Shown one piece after another: positions 24,834 through 33,693 of a DNA stretch of 64,000 nt. Both the position numbers and the translations under genes were made by a program. The stretch's first letter is position 1. Each line of letters begins with the position of its first letter. Below the pieces are notes generated by a model. It was not told the origin of the DNA. It did no database searches and saw only the letters and a list, made by a program, of their open reading frames with translations. The DNA is from Acinetobacter gerneri DSM 14967 = CIP 107464 = MTCC 9824 (GTDB lineage: Bacteria > Pseudomonadota > Gammaproteobacteria > Pseudomonadales > Moraxellaceae): NCBI RefSeq assembly GCF_000368565.1, contig NZ_KB849545.1, positions 360,304 to 424,303 on the forward strand, read 5' to 3'.

Positions 24834-25748
24834 ATGAAACCTAAAAAATTAAATCAAGTGACTGATTTTGATATAAAACTTCTAAAAATATTTAAAACCG
24901 TTTGCGATTGTCATAGCTTTAGTTCTGCAGAAAGTATTTTAGGCATCAGTCGTTCTGCAATCAGCTTACATATGAGTGATCTAGAAAATCGCTTAGGTGT
25001 GAGGCTATGTCAGCGTGGTCGTGCGGGTTTTGCTTTGACCGATGAAGGACGGGAAATTTTAGAATATATCAAGGTTCTAACCGCCTCGATTGAGGACTTT
25101 AGATCCAAGATCAATCAAATGCATAATCACCTAAAAGGTGATTTCAATATTGGCATCATCAACAACCTTGTGACCATGTCGACGGCTTATATCACCAACA
25201 CTTTGGCTCAGCTTGCACAAGAAAACTCAGAAGTTGTCATCAATATCAGTATGAGCACCGTCTCAGATATCGAATGTCGTGTATTGGATAATCGCTTACA
25301 TGCGGGTGCTATTCCTCAGGTAACGCCTTTACCGGGACTAGACTATTATCATTTGTATGACGAAAATTCATTTCTATACTGCGGTCAAAATCACCCACTC
25401 TTTGAACATCTTGAAGACATCAGTTTAAAAGATCTAAAAAAATGGAATGCTGTGTTGCCAAACTATGTGATCACACCAGAAGCGAGTAAGCTCCATCAAT
25501 TATTGGATTGTTCAGCGACAGCAAGTGACCGTGAAGGAATCGCATTTTTGATTCTGACTGGAAAATTTGTCGGCTTTCTCCCAGACCATTATGCGAGAAA
25601 ATGGGTCAGTGATGGCATGATGCGACCGATTTTCCAAGATGATCTAAAATATAGCACCCCGATTTGCCTGATCACACGTAAAAGTAAAAACCCGAATAAT
25701 ATTTTAAAGACATTTATGGGCATACTGGAGCTTGTGAAAAATCGTTAG
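24834..25748 (+). CDS. LysR-family transcriptional regulator
   Basis: The 304-residue protein has a winged helix at about residues 8-70 (LLKIFKTVCDCHSFSSAESILGISRSAISLHMSDLENRLG), then a periplasmic-binding-protein-like effector domain. The ATG at 24834 is used; a TTG at 24807 would add nine residues. It is divergent from the aminotransferase gene and so probably activates the catabolic operon in response to beta-alanine or a related amino acid. Note that Pseudomonas BauR is also LysR-type. A weak hairpin (25756-25778) follows the stop and may act as terminator. Confidence 0.88.
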   Translation: MKPKKLNQVTDFDIKLLKIFKTVCDCHSFSSAESILGISRSAISLHMSDLENRLGVRLCQRGRAGFALTDEGREILEYIKVLTASIEDFRSKINQMHNHLKGDFNIGIINNLVTMSTAYITNTLAQLAQENSEVVINISMSTVSDIECRVLDNRLHAGAIPQVTPLPGLDYYHLYDENSFLYCGQNHPLFEHLEDISLKDLKKWNAVLPNYVITPEASKLHQLLDCSATASDREGIAFLILTGKFVGFLPDHYARKWVSDGMMRPIFQDDLKYSTPICLITRKSKNPNNILKTFMGILELVKNR

Positions 25749-25827
25749 GATACAACACCCAATGCGTCCCATTAGGTGCGTATTTGAAATGCTCTAACTA
25801 TTTTCACTCTAAGAAATAAAGCAAATT

Positions 25828-27288
25828 CTAGGCATAAAACTGATGATCTCTGGCTTTGAAATGATTGGCTTTTAAGTAATAAACAAAACTAAAACCGGGA
25901 TACATCGCGACAATATGACCGCTTTTATTTTTATACCAACTATTGCAACCACCTGTCTGCCACACTGTTTTCTTCATTTCTTTATGAATCATCGTGGTAT
26001 ATTTATCTTCAGCCTTTTCAGTAACTTCAATCGCTTTAGAGCCCTGTTTAAGCGTCGCCTCTATCGCTTTCATAATATAATTCATCTGTGATTCGATGAT
26101 GAAAATGGCAGACGTATGCCCAATCCCAGTATTCGGTCCGATGATCATAAAAAAGTTAGGAAAATCGGGAACTGTTGTTCCCAAATATGCCCGAGGAAAA
26201 TCACTCCATTTTTCAGCTAAAGCTTGTTTGTTTTTACCAATAATCGGATAAGAAATTGGACCATCCGTTGCATCATAACCTGTTGAATAAATGATTAAAT
26301 CCAAATCAATATGCTGAGCTTGAGTGGTATTGATCCCCTTTGCATCAATCGAAGCAATACTTGAATCTTGGCTATGTAAAGTCACATGATCTTGGCACAT
26401 AGCAGGATACAAAGTATTGGAAATAATGATCCTTTTACAGCCAATCGTATAATCAGGTGTGACTGCCGCCCGTAACTTTGGATCTTTGATTTGTTGCTTT
26501 ATAAATTTTTTGGCTTCTCGTTGAGCAATCAGATTCAATGCCAATTTTGAATATTTAAAACCAATTAACCGTGTTTCAAGTTGCCAGTAAATCGCTGTCC
26601 GCAATGCTTTATGAATATATTTATTTCCAATCATTTTTTGCTGAATAGGACTAAATTTATAATCTGGTCGCGGTAAAACCCAATGTGGTGTACGCTGAAA
26701 AATATGTAGCTCTGCCACATCATCCGCTATCGTTGGAATCACCTGAGCTGCACTTGCTCCACTGCCAATCACCGCTACTTTTTTGCCTTTATAATCATAG
26801 CTGTGATCCCAATCATTGGTATGAAAGCTTTTACCTTTGAAGCGATCTTTCCCTTTAAAATCAGGAATCACTGGTGTACTCAATGGACCAGAAGCATTAA
26901 TTAAAAATTGCCCATAAAAAGTTTCACCATTTTCTGTATCAACAACCCAATGGTGCTGTTCTGCGTCCCATTCAACTTTTGTGACATTGCAATTGGTATG
27001 TGTCTTATCACGCAATTTATATTTATCAATCACATGATTTGTATAAATTTCCAACTCCTTTTGATCTGCAAACATTTGACTCCATGCATAGGGTTCATGG
27101 GAGATCGAATACAAAGGTGATTGCACATCAACTGCTGCCCCAGGATAACTATTTTGGCACCATGTCCCGCCAACAAAATTACGGCGTTCAAGAATAATGA
27201 AATCTGACAGCCCCTTTTTTAACAAATTAATCGCAGCACACTGCCCACCAAAACCACTGCCAATAATGATTGTTTGATTTATTTTCAT
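25828..27288 (-). CDS. Flavin-containing (Baeyer-Villiger type) monooxygenase
   Basis: The 486-residue enzyme has two Rossmann motifs: FAD-binding IIGSGFGGQCAA (residues 8-19) and NADPH-binding VIGSGASAAQVI. The fingerprint FKGKSFHTNDWDHS fits the class B monooxygenase pattern FxGxxxHxxxW. Such enzymes insert one oxygen from O2 into ketones (forming esters) or oxygenate N/S atoms. It lacks the long N-terminal extension of some BVMOs. It stands alone, converging with the LysR gene. CATAC-N5-GTATG at 27402-27416 upstream could be an operator. The natural substrate is unknown. Confidence 0.9.
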   Translation of the reverse strand: MKINQTIIIGSGFGGQCAAINLLKKGLSDFIILERRNFVGGTWCQNSYPGAAVDVQSPLYSISHEPYAWSQMFADQKELEIYTNHVIDKYKLRDKTHTNCNVTKVEWDAEQHHWVVDTENGETFYGQFLINASGPLSTPVIPDFKGKDRFKGKSFHTNDWDHSYDYKGKKVAVIGSGASAAQVIPTIADDVAELHIFQRTPHWVLPRPDYKFSPIQQKMIGNKYIHKALRTAIYWQLETRLIGFKYSKLALNLIAQREAKKFIKQQIKDPKLRAAVTPDYTIGCKRIIISNTLYPAMCQDHVTLHSQDSSIASIDAKGINTTQAQHIDLDLIIYSTGYDATDGPISYPIIGKNKQALAEKWSDFPRAYLGTTVPDFPNFFMIIGPNTGIGHTSAIFIIESQMNYIMKAIEATLKQGSKAIEVTEKAEDKYTTMIHKEMKKTVWQTGGCNSWYKNKSGHIVAMYPGFSFVYYLKANHFKARDHQFYA

Positions 27289-27633
27289 ATGACAACTCCA
27301 TTGAGTTTGTTTATTTATACTTAACTCATCATTTCTAGTTGGATGAAAAGATGTATCAGGCTTATCGATTTACGATCACCTTAAACACCACCGATATAAA
27401 CCATACAAAAAGTATGTGTTTTATTTGTAAACTCAATAAAGCACAGATGTATTGCAATTGATGTCAGTATTTGTCGGACAATATGGATTTATTTTGATTA
27501 TTCTGACCAAAGAAAATATCGAATTTATTTTAAGTGATGGGATTGGGTAGGACTAACTTTAGAGAAGTACAGCTAAACAATAGATAAATCTATACGCTCA
27601 ATACAAATCACGATTAATAAATTTCAAAAATAA
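27289..27633. other. Intergenic region upstream of the monooxygenase
   Basis: The region holds an inverted repeat CATAC-N5-GTATG (27402-27416) about 114 bp upstream of the monooxygenase ATG, a possible operator. No coding frame is convincing. Confidence 0.5.
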
Positions 27634-27659
27634 AAAAACCTGATAAAAATCAGGTTTTT
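27634..27659 (-). terminator. Terminator of ssb
   Basis: A perfect 11-bp stem (27634-27644 with 27649-27659) with an AAAA loop, about 48 bp after the ssb stop, flanked by A and T tracts. Confidence 0.85.
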
Positions 27660-27707
27660 CTTAATAAATACAACAATCAAATATTGTACAAATTACTTAT
27701 ATAAACA

Positions 27708-28298
27708 TCAGAACGGTAAATCATCATCTAAATCAGCAGGTGCTTGTGCAGGTGCCGCAGCAGGCTGAGGTTTAGGTGATTGGAAACCTTGGTTCACATT
27801 GTTTCCGCTATTACCATAATTTGATTGATTTTGGTTCGCATTGTTATAGCCACCACCAGCATTATTTTGGTTGTTATAACCGCCACCTTGCTGCTGATTA
27901 TTGTTGAAACGTGGTTGGTTATAACCGCCATTATCTTGGTTAAAACCTTGCTCACCTTGTTGACGGTTTGAATCGAGCATTTGCATTTGTTCACCACGAA
28001 TCTCAGTGGTATAACGCTCTTGACCATTTTGATCAGTCCATTGACGTGTACGCAATGAACCTTCGATATAAACTTTTGAACCTTTACGCAAATATTGCTG
28101 TGCAATTTCACCTAAGCGGTTATGCAAAACGATACGATGCCATTCTGTTTGTTCTTTACGTTCACCCGAATTTTTATCCATCCACGATTCACTAGTCGCA
28201 ATCGAGAATTGAGTTAAAGAACCCCCGTTAGGAAAGGTCTTAGTTTCTGGGTCACGACCTAAAGTACCAACTAAAATTACTTTATTTACACCACGCAT
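27708..28298 (-). CDS. ssb: Single-stranded DNA-binding protein SSB
   Basis: The 196-residue protein binds single-stranded DNA in replication, recombination and repair. An N-terminal OB fold (about residues 1-110; begins [18 protein letters not shown]) is followed by a Gln/Gly/Asn-rich linker with repeated GGYNNQN-type units (about 115-175). The acidic tip DLDDDLPF recruits partner proteins. The domain order is canonical, and the linker is longer and more asparagine-rich than in E. coli. The gene lies 51 bp after the MFS gene on the same strand. Confidence 0.96.
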   Translation of the reverse strand: MRGVNKVILVGTLGRDPETKTFPNGGSLTQFSIATSESWMDKNSGERKEQTEWHRIVLHNRLGEIAQQYLRKGSKVYIEGSLRTRQWTDQNGQERYTTEIRGEQMQMLDSNRQQGEQGFNQDNGGYNQPRFNNNQQQGGGYNNQNNAGGGYNNANQNQSNYGNSGNNVNQGFQSPKPQPAAAPAQAPADLDDDLPF

Positions 28299-28349
28299 TA
28301 GATGTCATCTTCCTATTCATTTCTATGTTTTACTTTATAAGAGTTATGT

Positions 28350-29714
28350 TCAAATGGCTACCTCTTTGCCTAACAAGTGCGTTAAATGTTGTCGTGCAGC
28401 ATCATCAATTTGCTGTTTATCGACTTTTACATAGACAACTTGTTGTTCTGGCATTACCACTACTTCTTCAATACCACGGATTGCGAGGAGTTGAGAAGTC
28501 CAATCATCGGTTTGTTTATCTTCTGGTAAATGAAGCACAATGGATGATAAATAACGTGGTTGAGCTAAACCAAAACTTATGAGCAGCCAAATTATAGCAA
28601 TAGCCGCCAAAACACTCCAACCTATTGCAGTATTATTTAACATTAATAATTGACCGCCTAAGGTTCCGCCAAAAAATGCTCCTAAGAATTGTCCACTGGC
28701 ATTTACGCCCATTGCAGTTGCTTTAGACTGAATTGGAGCAGACTTTGACAACCACGAAGGCAATAATGCTTCCATGACATTGAAGGCGATAAAAAATAGA
28801 CCTAATCCAGTCAGTAAAATATATTTTGATTCATATCCAAAAATCAGGATCAATAATCCAATAATTATTCCAAAAATTGCAGTGAGGAAAATCCCACGCA
28901 TTTTTCTATATTTTTCAGCCAAGATAATGCTTGGAAATGCAAAAAACAAACTTATGAGTAATAATGGCAGGTATACGATACCATGCTTTGATAATGGAAT
29001 TCCAGCAAACTCAATGAGTTGTGATGGAACATAGACAAACATCGCAGTTAAAAGTAGATGTAATGCAAAAACTGAGACATGTAAGCGATTTAGATCACCC
29101 ATTTTCAAAACTTGCTTCAACTGGTTGAGATAACCTTGCTTAAAGTTTTGATGATGGCGTGTCGTTTTAGGGACTAAAAATAAGGTCAATATCGCAAGTA
29201 ACCCCATCAAAGTTGTCACCCAAAATAAACCTGAAATGCCAACCAAACTGGTGAGCCACGGTCCCAAACTAAAGGCAACAACAAAAGACAAGCCGATACT
29301 CATCCCCATCATTGCCATGGCTTTGCTACGTTGTTCCTCTCGGGTCACATCGGCAAGTAATGCCATAACCACAGCAGAAACTGCGCCTGCACCTGCAATC
29401 GCTCGACCAATGATCACGCCATAAATCGTTTCCGACATCGCAGCAACAGCACCACCAATCGCAAAAAGCAGTAGACCTAAAACAATCAGAGGCTTACGGC
29501 TAAAGCGATCAGCCCAAAGACTAAAAGGGATCTGTAATAATGCTTGACTTAAGCCATACACCCCTACAGCCAGACCAATCAACGCTGGTGTTGCATATTG
29601 ATATGACTGCCCTGCTACTGAAAAAACAGGAATAATCATGAACAAGCCCAACATGCGGAGTGCAAAAATACTGCTTAAAGCAAAAGTTGAGCGACGTTCT
29701 AAAGCATTCATCAT
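28350..29714 (-). CDS. YajR-like MFS transporter with C-terminal YAM domain
   Basis: The 454-residue protein has twelve hydrophobic segments and the MFS motif LWADRFSRKPLIV between helices two and three. A C-terminal soluble domain (about residues 390-454; GIEEVVVMPEQQVVYVKVD) has the ferredoxin-like ABBABB look of the YAM domain in E. coli YajR. The exported substrate of YajR is unsettled, and the same is true here. It is collinear with ssb and probably cotranscribed. The frame is intact and of normal length. Confidence 0.88.
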   Translation of the reverse strand: MMNALERRSTFALSSIFALRMLGLFMIIPVFSVAGQSYQYATPALIGLAVGVYGLSQALLQIPFSLWADRFSRKPLIVLGLLLFAIGGAVAAMSETIYGVIIGRAIAGAGAVSAVVMALLADVTREEQRSKAMAMMGMSIGLSFVVAFSLGPWLTSLVGISGLFWVTTLMGLLAILTLFLVPKTTRHHQNFKQGYLNQLKQVLKMGDLNRLHVSVFALHLLLTAMFVYVPSQLIEFAGIPLSKHGIVYLPLLLISLFFAFPSIILAEKYRKMRGIFLTAIFGIIIGLLILIFGYESKYILLTGLGLFFIAFNVMEALLPSWLSKSAPIQSKATAMGVNASGQFLGAFFGGTLGGQLLMLNNTAIGWSVLAAIAIIWLLISFGLAQPRYLSSIVLHLPEDKQTDDWTSQLLAIRGIEEVVVMPEQQVVYVKVDKQQIDDAARQHLTHLLGKEVAI

Positions 29715-29819
29715 ATCAATAGGCTTTTATAAATAGGGTCAAGGTATAGATTTCTCACATAATCTCATATTGAAGCATCTTTGTGGGAAACTTACACCTA
29801 AAAATTTACGCATAAAAAA

Positions 29820-29850
29820 AGACGTAAAACGGTATGAAAGTTTTACGTCT
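29820..29850 (-). terminator. Terminator of the TerC/DUF475 gene
   Basis: AGACGTAAAAC (29820-29830) pairs perfectly with GTTTTACGTCT (29840-29850), with a 9-nt loop. An A-tract on its left becomes a T-tract in the leftward transcript. Confidence 0.8.
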
Positions 29851-29936
29851 GTTATTTTAACCAATTTTCTTAAAAATCCATTAGGACTCGTAGAAATTTA
29901 AAATGCAAAAACTTAAAATCAGGATCAGAGCAAAGT

Positions 29937-31013
29937 TTATTGTTCTTGGTGTTTACTATATTGAATCGATGCAATCACCGCCCAAACGATAAATGCCACG
30001 CCAATCAAACCTGTAACAACTTCTGGCACATGTAAACCTGTACCACTTGCAATCATGATAAATGCTAAAGCACCAATCGCATAATGCGCACCATGTTCTA
30101 AATAGATATAAGCATCTAAAGTGCCTTTTTCGACCAAATAGATCGTCATTGAACGGACAAACATCGCACCGATAGCAAGACCGAGCATGATGATCACAAC
30201 ATCTGAAGTAATCGCAAATGCACCAATAACACCATCAAAACTAAACGATGCATCTAAAACTTCTAGATAAATAAATCCACCAATACCCGCTTTGATTATT
30301 CCTGAAGAAGCGCCAGAAGAATCATGACCAACAGCATTTCCATCTTCATCAATCTCAGGTTCACCGCCTAACAAATGACTCAAGACCTGCACACCGATAT
30401 AAATCACGATCCCCCAAATACCTGCAATCGTTACCACGAGACGTTTTGCTTCTTCGACATTTGCAGCCATCACTAAAAGTGCAATCAACGCAATAAATAC
30501 AGACATCGCAGGGACGTTAGCCAAATGTGCTAAACGTTTTTCAAGCCATTTAAACCAATGAGTATCTTTACCTTCATCCAAAAAGAAGTTTAAAAATACT
30601 AATAGTAAGAACGATCCACCAAATGCTGCAATTTCAGCATGATGCGCGATCAGTCTTTCTGAATATTGTTTTGGATCATTCAAAGCCATTTTCACTACTT
30701 CTGCCATACCCATATCAGCAGTAAAAGCAACGATCACGATTGGGAAGATTAAACGCATACCAAAAACAGCAATCAAAATACCTACAGTTAAGAAAATCAT
30801 TTTCCAAAAATGATCCCAATTTCGTAGAACTGAAGCGTTGACGACCGCATTATCAAATGAGAGAGAAACCTCCATTACTGCTAAAATCGCGGTAATGGTC
30901 AATGCTGAAAGCATGGTTGAAATTCCAGCTTCTGGCCCATGGGTATAGCCCCAATAAGCAGAAATCGCCAGACAGATAATTGTAAAAATAATAGAGAAAC
31001 CGAAATGTTTCAT
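29937..31013 (-). CDS. DUF475/TerC-family integral membrane protein
   Basis: The 358-residue protein has about nine hydrophobic segments. Two conserved acidic motifs, SLSFDNAVVNASV (about residues 51-63) and ASFSFDGVIGAFA (about 256-268), lie inside membrane helices as in TerC-type proteins. The FDN/FDG aspartates are suggested metal-binding or transport residues. TerC relatives are tied to tellurite resistance and to manganese export during metalation of secreted proteins. A hydrophilic loop (about 215-235) separates the halves. It has its own terminator and is divergent from the TenA-like gene. Metal-ion handling is the likely role. Confidence 0.88.
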   Translation of the reverse strand: MKHFGFSIIFTIICLAISAYWGYTHGPEAGISTMLSALTITAILAVMEVSLSFDNAVVNASVLRNWDHFWKMIFLTVGILIAVFGMRLIFPIVIVAFTADMGMAEVVKMALNDPKQYSERLIAHHAEIAAFGGSFLLLVFLNFFLDEGKDTHWFKWLEKRLAHLANVPAMSVFIALIALLVMAANVEEAKRLVVTIAGIWGIVIYIGVQVLSHLLGGEPEIDEDGNAVGHDSSGASSGIIKAGIGGFIYLEVLDASFSFDGVIGAFAITSDVVIIMLGLAIGAMFVRSMTIYLVEKGTLDAYIYLEHGAHYAIGALAFIMIASGTGLHVPEVVTGLIGVAFIVWAVIASIQYSKHQEQ

Positions 31014-31240
31014 GACTCAACCTGTTGCTGAATATTTATGTATATTGATTTAAAAATGAGGTAAAAAAAGCACAATTTAATGCGATTGATACGGTGGCGT
31101 AATTATGACTCTTTTTATCAACTTTCCATAGCTTCTTTTATATGCGATTTTAAAGTTCTTTTAAATATTAAAATTGCAGTTCTCTTGTTATAGTCTAGCC
31201 TCCCCAATCACGTTTGATCATTGACTCAAAGGATATTGAG

Positions 31241-31912
31241 ATGAGTTTTTCCCAAGATGTTTGGAAGCGCAATTTTGACCTCTACCAAAAGACTTTAAAT
31301 CATCCATTTAATCAGGAACTTGCTCAGGGAACGCTTGATCAGCAAGCGTTTAGTCACTATGTGATTCAAGATGCGCATTATTTATTGGCTTATGGCCGTG
31401 CGCTTGCAGTCTGTGCAGCCAAAGCCTTTGAAGCTGATGATGTTATCCAGTTTGCTGAAGGGGCAAAAGTTGCCATCGTGGTTGAGCGTAGCTTACATGA
31501 TGGTTTTATGCAGGATTTTGGTATTAGTAAAGCTGAGTTTGAAAATACACCTCTAACGCTAGCTTGCCACCACTACACCTCATTTTTGACTGCAACAGCT
31601 TGGTCTGAAAGTTATCCTGTCATTTTGGCAGCACTTTTACCGTGTTTCTGGATTTATGCTGAAGTTGGTAATGATATCGTCAGCAATTCTGCTGAAAATA
31701 ATCCGTATCAGGCATGGGTTGATACTTATTCTGGCGAAGAGTTCCACACCGCAGTTAAAAATGTGATTGCAACCATTGATCGAGTAGCCGAGCGTTGTGA
31801 TGCCGATACCATTGAAAAGATGCATCAGGCTTATCGTCGTGGTGCTGAATTGGAATGGTTATTTTGGGATAGTGCTTATAAAAAGAATGGTTGGTCAGGC
31901 TTAGATGCTTAA
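31241..31912 (+). CDS. TenA-family thiaminase II / aminopyrimidine hydrolase
   Basis: The 223-residue all-helical protein resembles TenA, which hydrolyses aminopyrimidine products of thiamine breakdown for salvage. It has the YVIQDAHYLLAYGRA segment near the N-terminus. A cysteine in ALLPCFWIYAEVG matches the catalytic position, and a late glutamate lies in ELEWLFWDSAY. The ATG at 31241 is used because AAGGA is 8 nt upstream; an earlier TTG (31214) lacks a site. No thiamine genes are adjacent. I see no TPP riboswitch in the 227 bp upstream. The Cys-type TenA class is suggested, not proven. Confidence 0.88.
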   Translation: MSFSQDVWKRNFDLYQKTLNHPFNQELAQGTLDQQAFSHYVIQDAHYLLAYGRALAVCAAKAFEADDVIQFAEGAKVAIVVERSLHDGFMQDFGISKAEFENTPLTLACHHYTSFLTATAWSESYPVILAALLPCFWIYAEVGNDIVSNSAENNPYQAWVDTYSGEEFHTAVKNVIATIDRVAERCDADTIEKMHQAYRRGAELEWLFWDSAYKKNGWSGLDA

Positions 31913-31930
31913 GCCTATTTTAGGAATTTA

Positions 31931-31980
31931 AATCCCCCTAAATCCCCCTAAATCCCCCTAAATCCCCCTAAATCCCCCTT
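31931..31980. repeat. Five tandem copies of a 10-bp C-rich unit (G-quadruplex-prone)
   Basis: The unit AATCCCCCTA occurs five times in a row (31931-31980; the last copy ends TT). The minus strand therefore carries five GGGGG tracts spaced by five bases, a strong G-quadruplex pattern. Confidence 0.95.
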
Positions 31981-31992
31981 TTTCAAAGGGGG
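31974..31992. terminator. Hairpin at the end of the C-rich repeat
   Basis: CCCCCTTT (31974-31981) pairs with AAAGGGGG (31985-31992) around a 3-nt loop. It overlaps the last tandem repeat copy and may act as a terminator for the TenA gene, although no T-tract follows. Confidence 0.5.
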
Positions 31993-32088
31993 ACTAGCGC
32001 GGAATAAGTATACAAGTACAACTCTGTTTAGTTTTTCACCTTAAAATGGGTTAGCATTAAGTCATAAATTGAATTAAATACGACCAAA

Positions 32089-32616
32089 ATGATAAATAAA
32101 ATTTCTCTCGCCATTATTATTTGTATATTTACTTGTACTACTTTTGCTCAAGAATCTGAAACTTCAATAAATTCGAAAGCAGAAACGAGCATTCAAGATC
32201 CAAATCAACTGAACAGTAATAAAAAACAAGATATTTTGAACGATATACTTCAAATTCAGGATGTTTTAGAAGAACTTGTTCCTCAAATGGAAAAAATACA
32301 ACAACATATACATGCATATTCCCCAAAATCTGATCAACAAAATAACTTTATGTCTAATGAAAGAATAAAACTCAATCAATCTATAGACATAAATTCCAAA
32401 AAACTGACTGAAATTTCCATCAAAAGTGATGAAGGACGAGTCTATCTAAAACAAGTTCAAGAGCTTTTAACATTATTGAAAGAATTAGATGATTTTTCGT
32501 ATTCAGATAAAAAATATAACGCAATAAAGAAAGAATATTCAGAAAAAATTAAACAACATAAAAATTATCAACAATATCTCAAAACTAAATTAGGTTTAGT
32601 CGATTCGGATAAATAA
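32089..32616 (+). CDS. Secreted coiled-coil hypothetical protein
   Basis: I do not recognise a family. The 175-residue protein has a Sec signal peptide that should be cut after TFA (near residue 20). A polar linker and then mostly helical sequence with heptad-like leucine/isoleucine spacing follow (about residues 48-75 and 92-165: DILNDILQIQDVLEELVPQ, YLKQVQELLTLLKEL). It is very Lys- and Gln-rich and would be periplasmic. It converges with glpM 31 bp later. The ribosome site is weak. It may be a structural or adaptor protein; no function can be given. Confidence 0.7.
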   Translation: MINKISLAIIICIFTCTTFAQESETSINSKAETSIQDPNQLNSNKKQDILNDILQIQDVLEELVPQMEKIQQHIHAYSPKSDQQNNFMSNERIKLNQSIDINSKKLTEISIKSDEGRVYLKQVQELLTLLKELDDFSYSDKKYNAIKKEYSEKIKQHKNYQQYLKTKLGLVDSDK

Positions 32617-32647
32617 TATAACGATTTAGTGATGTACAGGTCAAATC

Positions 32648-32989
32648 TCAATGCTGAAACATCTGCCATCCATAAATCAATCCAGCTGCCGCAATCACCC
32701 AGCACACTGTCGCCAAACTCAAACAAGATAAAACTGACATTTTTGTCGCAAGCAAATACACCGCTAACAAATAAACAAAATAGGGAATCAATGACCATAA
32801 GCCAAACAAAGCAGTTTTCTGCAAAGCTTCTGCGCCTTGCTGTTGAAACACGATGACATGGGCAATCAATGCAAAAGTTGGGAAAAGTGGCACCAATCCT
32901 GCGATATAAAATGCCTTACTTTTAGACAAAATCGCAATCAAAAGAACAACTGCTGCACCTAAAGTACATTTTAAAAATAATGACAGCAT
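32648..32989 (-). CDS. glpM: GlpM family inner-membrane protein
   Basis: The 113-residue protein has four hydrophobic segments. The segment FYIAGLVPLFPTFALIAH is characteristic of GlpM, first described beside the glycerol-3-phosphate genes and alginate-linked in Pseudomonas. The ATG at 32989 is preferred to the TTG at 33007 because GGAAG lies just upstream. No glp genes are near. Its biochemical role remains undefined in the family. It is followed at 91 bp upstream by the DUF1304 gene on the same strand. Confidence 0.85.
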   Translation of the reverse strand: MLSLFLKCTLGAAVVLLIAILSKSKAFYIAGLVPLFPTFALIAHVIVFQQQGAEALQKTALFGLWSLIPYFVYLLAVYLLATKMSVLSCLSLATVCWVIAAAGLIYGWQMFQH

Positions 32990-33080
32990 TGCTCTTCCAT
33001 AACTCAAAAATTTTGGAAGAAGTTTACTCCATGCTTATTGGACTGCAACTTTAATTTTCGATTTAATCTATAAACGTGTA

Positions 33081-33443
33081 TTAGTAAAATGGAAAAATAT
33101 ACACCGCAATAAGCGCAAGCAAGGCTGGTATTGCCTGAATATACAAAATCTTTTTACTGGCAGTTTTTGCTCCATAAACCCCAGCAATAACCACACAAAG
33201 CAAAAAGAACGTTGCCAGTTGAACCGCAAAATACGGTGCAGCAAATAAAGACCAAATTAGCCCAGCAGCCAAGAAACCATTATAAAGTCCCTGATTTTGT
33301 GCCAAAACTTTCGTAAGTTGTGCTTTTTCTGGTGTATTGCCAAATGCTTTTAAGCCTTGAGGTTTATCCCAAAGGAACATTTCCAATACCAAAAAGTAGA
33401 TATGTAATAACGCAATAATGGCAATTAAAACTTTAGCGATCAT
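33081..33443 (-). CDS. DUF1304 membrane protein
   Basis: The 120-residue protein has four membrane segments. An N-terminal LHIYFLVLEMFLWDKP (about residues 13-28) and the loop NQGLYNGFLAAGLIW (about 50-64) are typical of DUF1304. The family has no established function. It lies on the same strand as glpM with a 91-bp gap and is divergent from uvrA. Confidence 0.85.
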   Translation of the reverse strand: MIAKVLIAIIALLHIYFLVLEMFLWDKPQGLKAFGNTPEKAQLTKVLAQNQGLYNGFLAAGLIWSLFAAPYFAVQLATFFLLCVVIAGVYGAKTASKKILYIQAIPALLALIAVYIFPFY

Positions 33444-33693
33444 GCTGAATTTCCCTTTCTTTTTCTTTCATTTGGAATCTTGTGAGCTTAACTATTTTAG
33501 ATCTATTTAACTATTATTTCACATTGATTGATTTAACTTGCAGAAAATCTTTTATATCAATAAAGTCTATCATTTTTAAAACATTTTAATTCATCCGACA
33601 CAAATTGACGTTTAAAATTAAATTTTACAGCTTGAAGATGATGAAACCGCTATCATATATAGCTTTCAATTTGCACAATTCCGAGATAGTTTT

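Noticed and set aside
31014..31240. TPP riboswitch before the TenA-like gene
   Set aside because: I could not find the conserved CUGAGA and ACCUGA-type boxes in this interval.
31931..31980. CRISPR array
   Set aside because: The unit is 10 bp with no spacers, so it is a simple tandem repeat.
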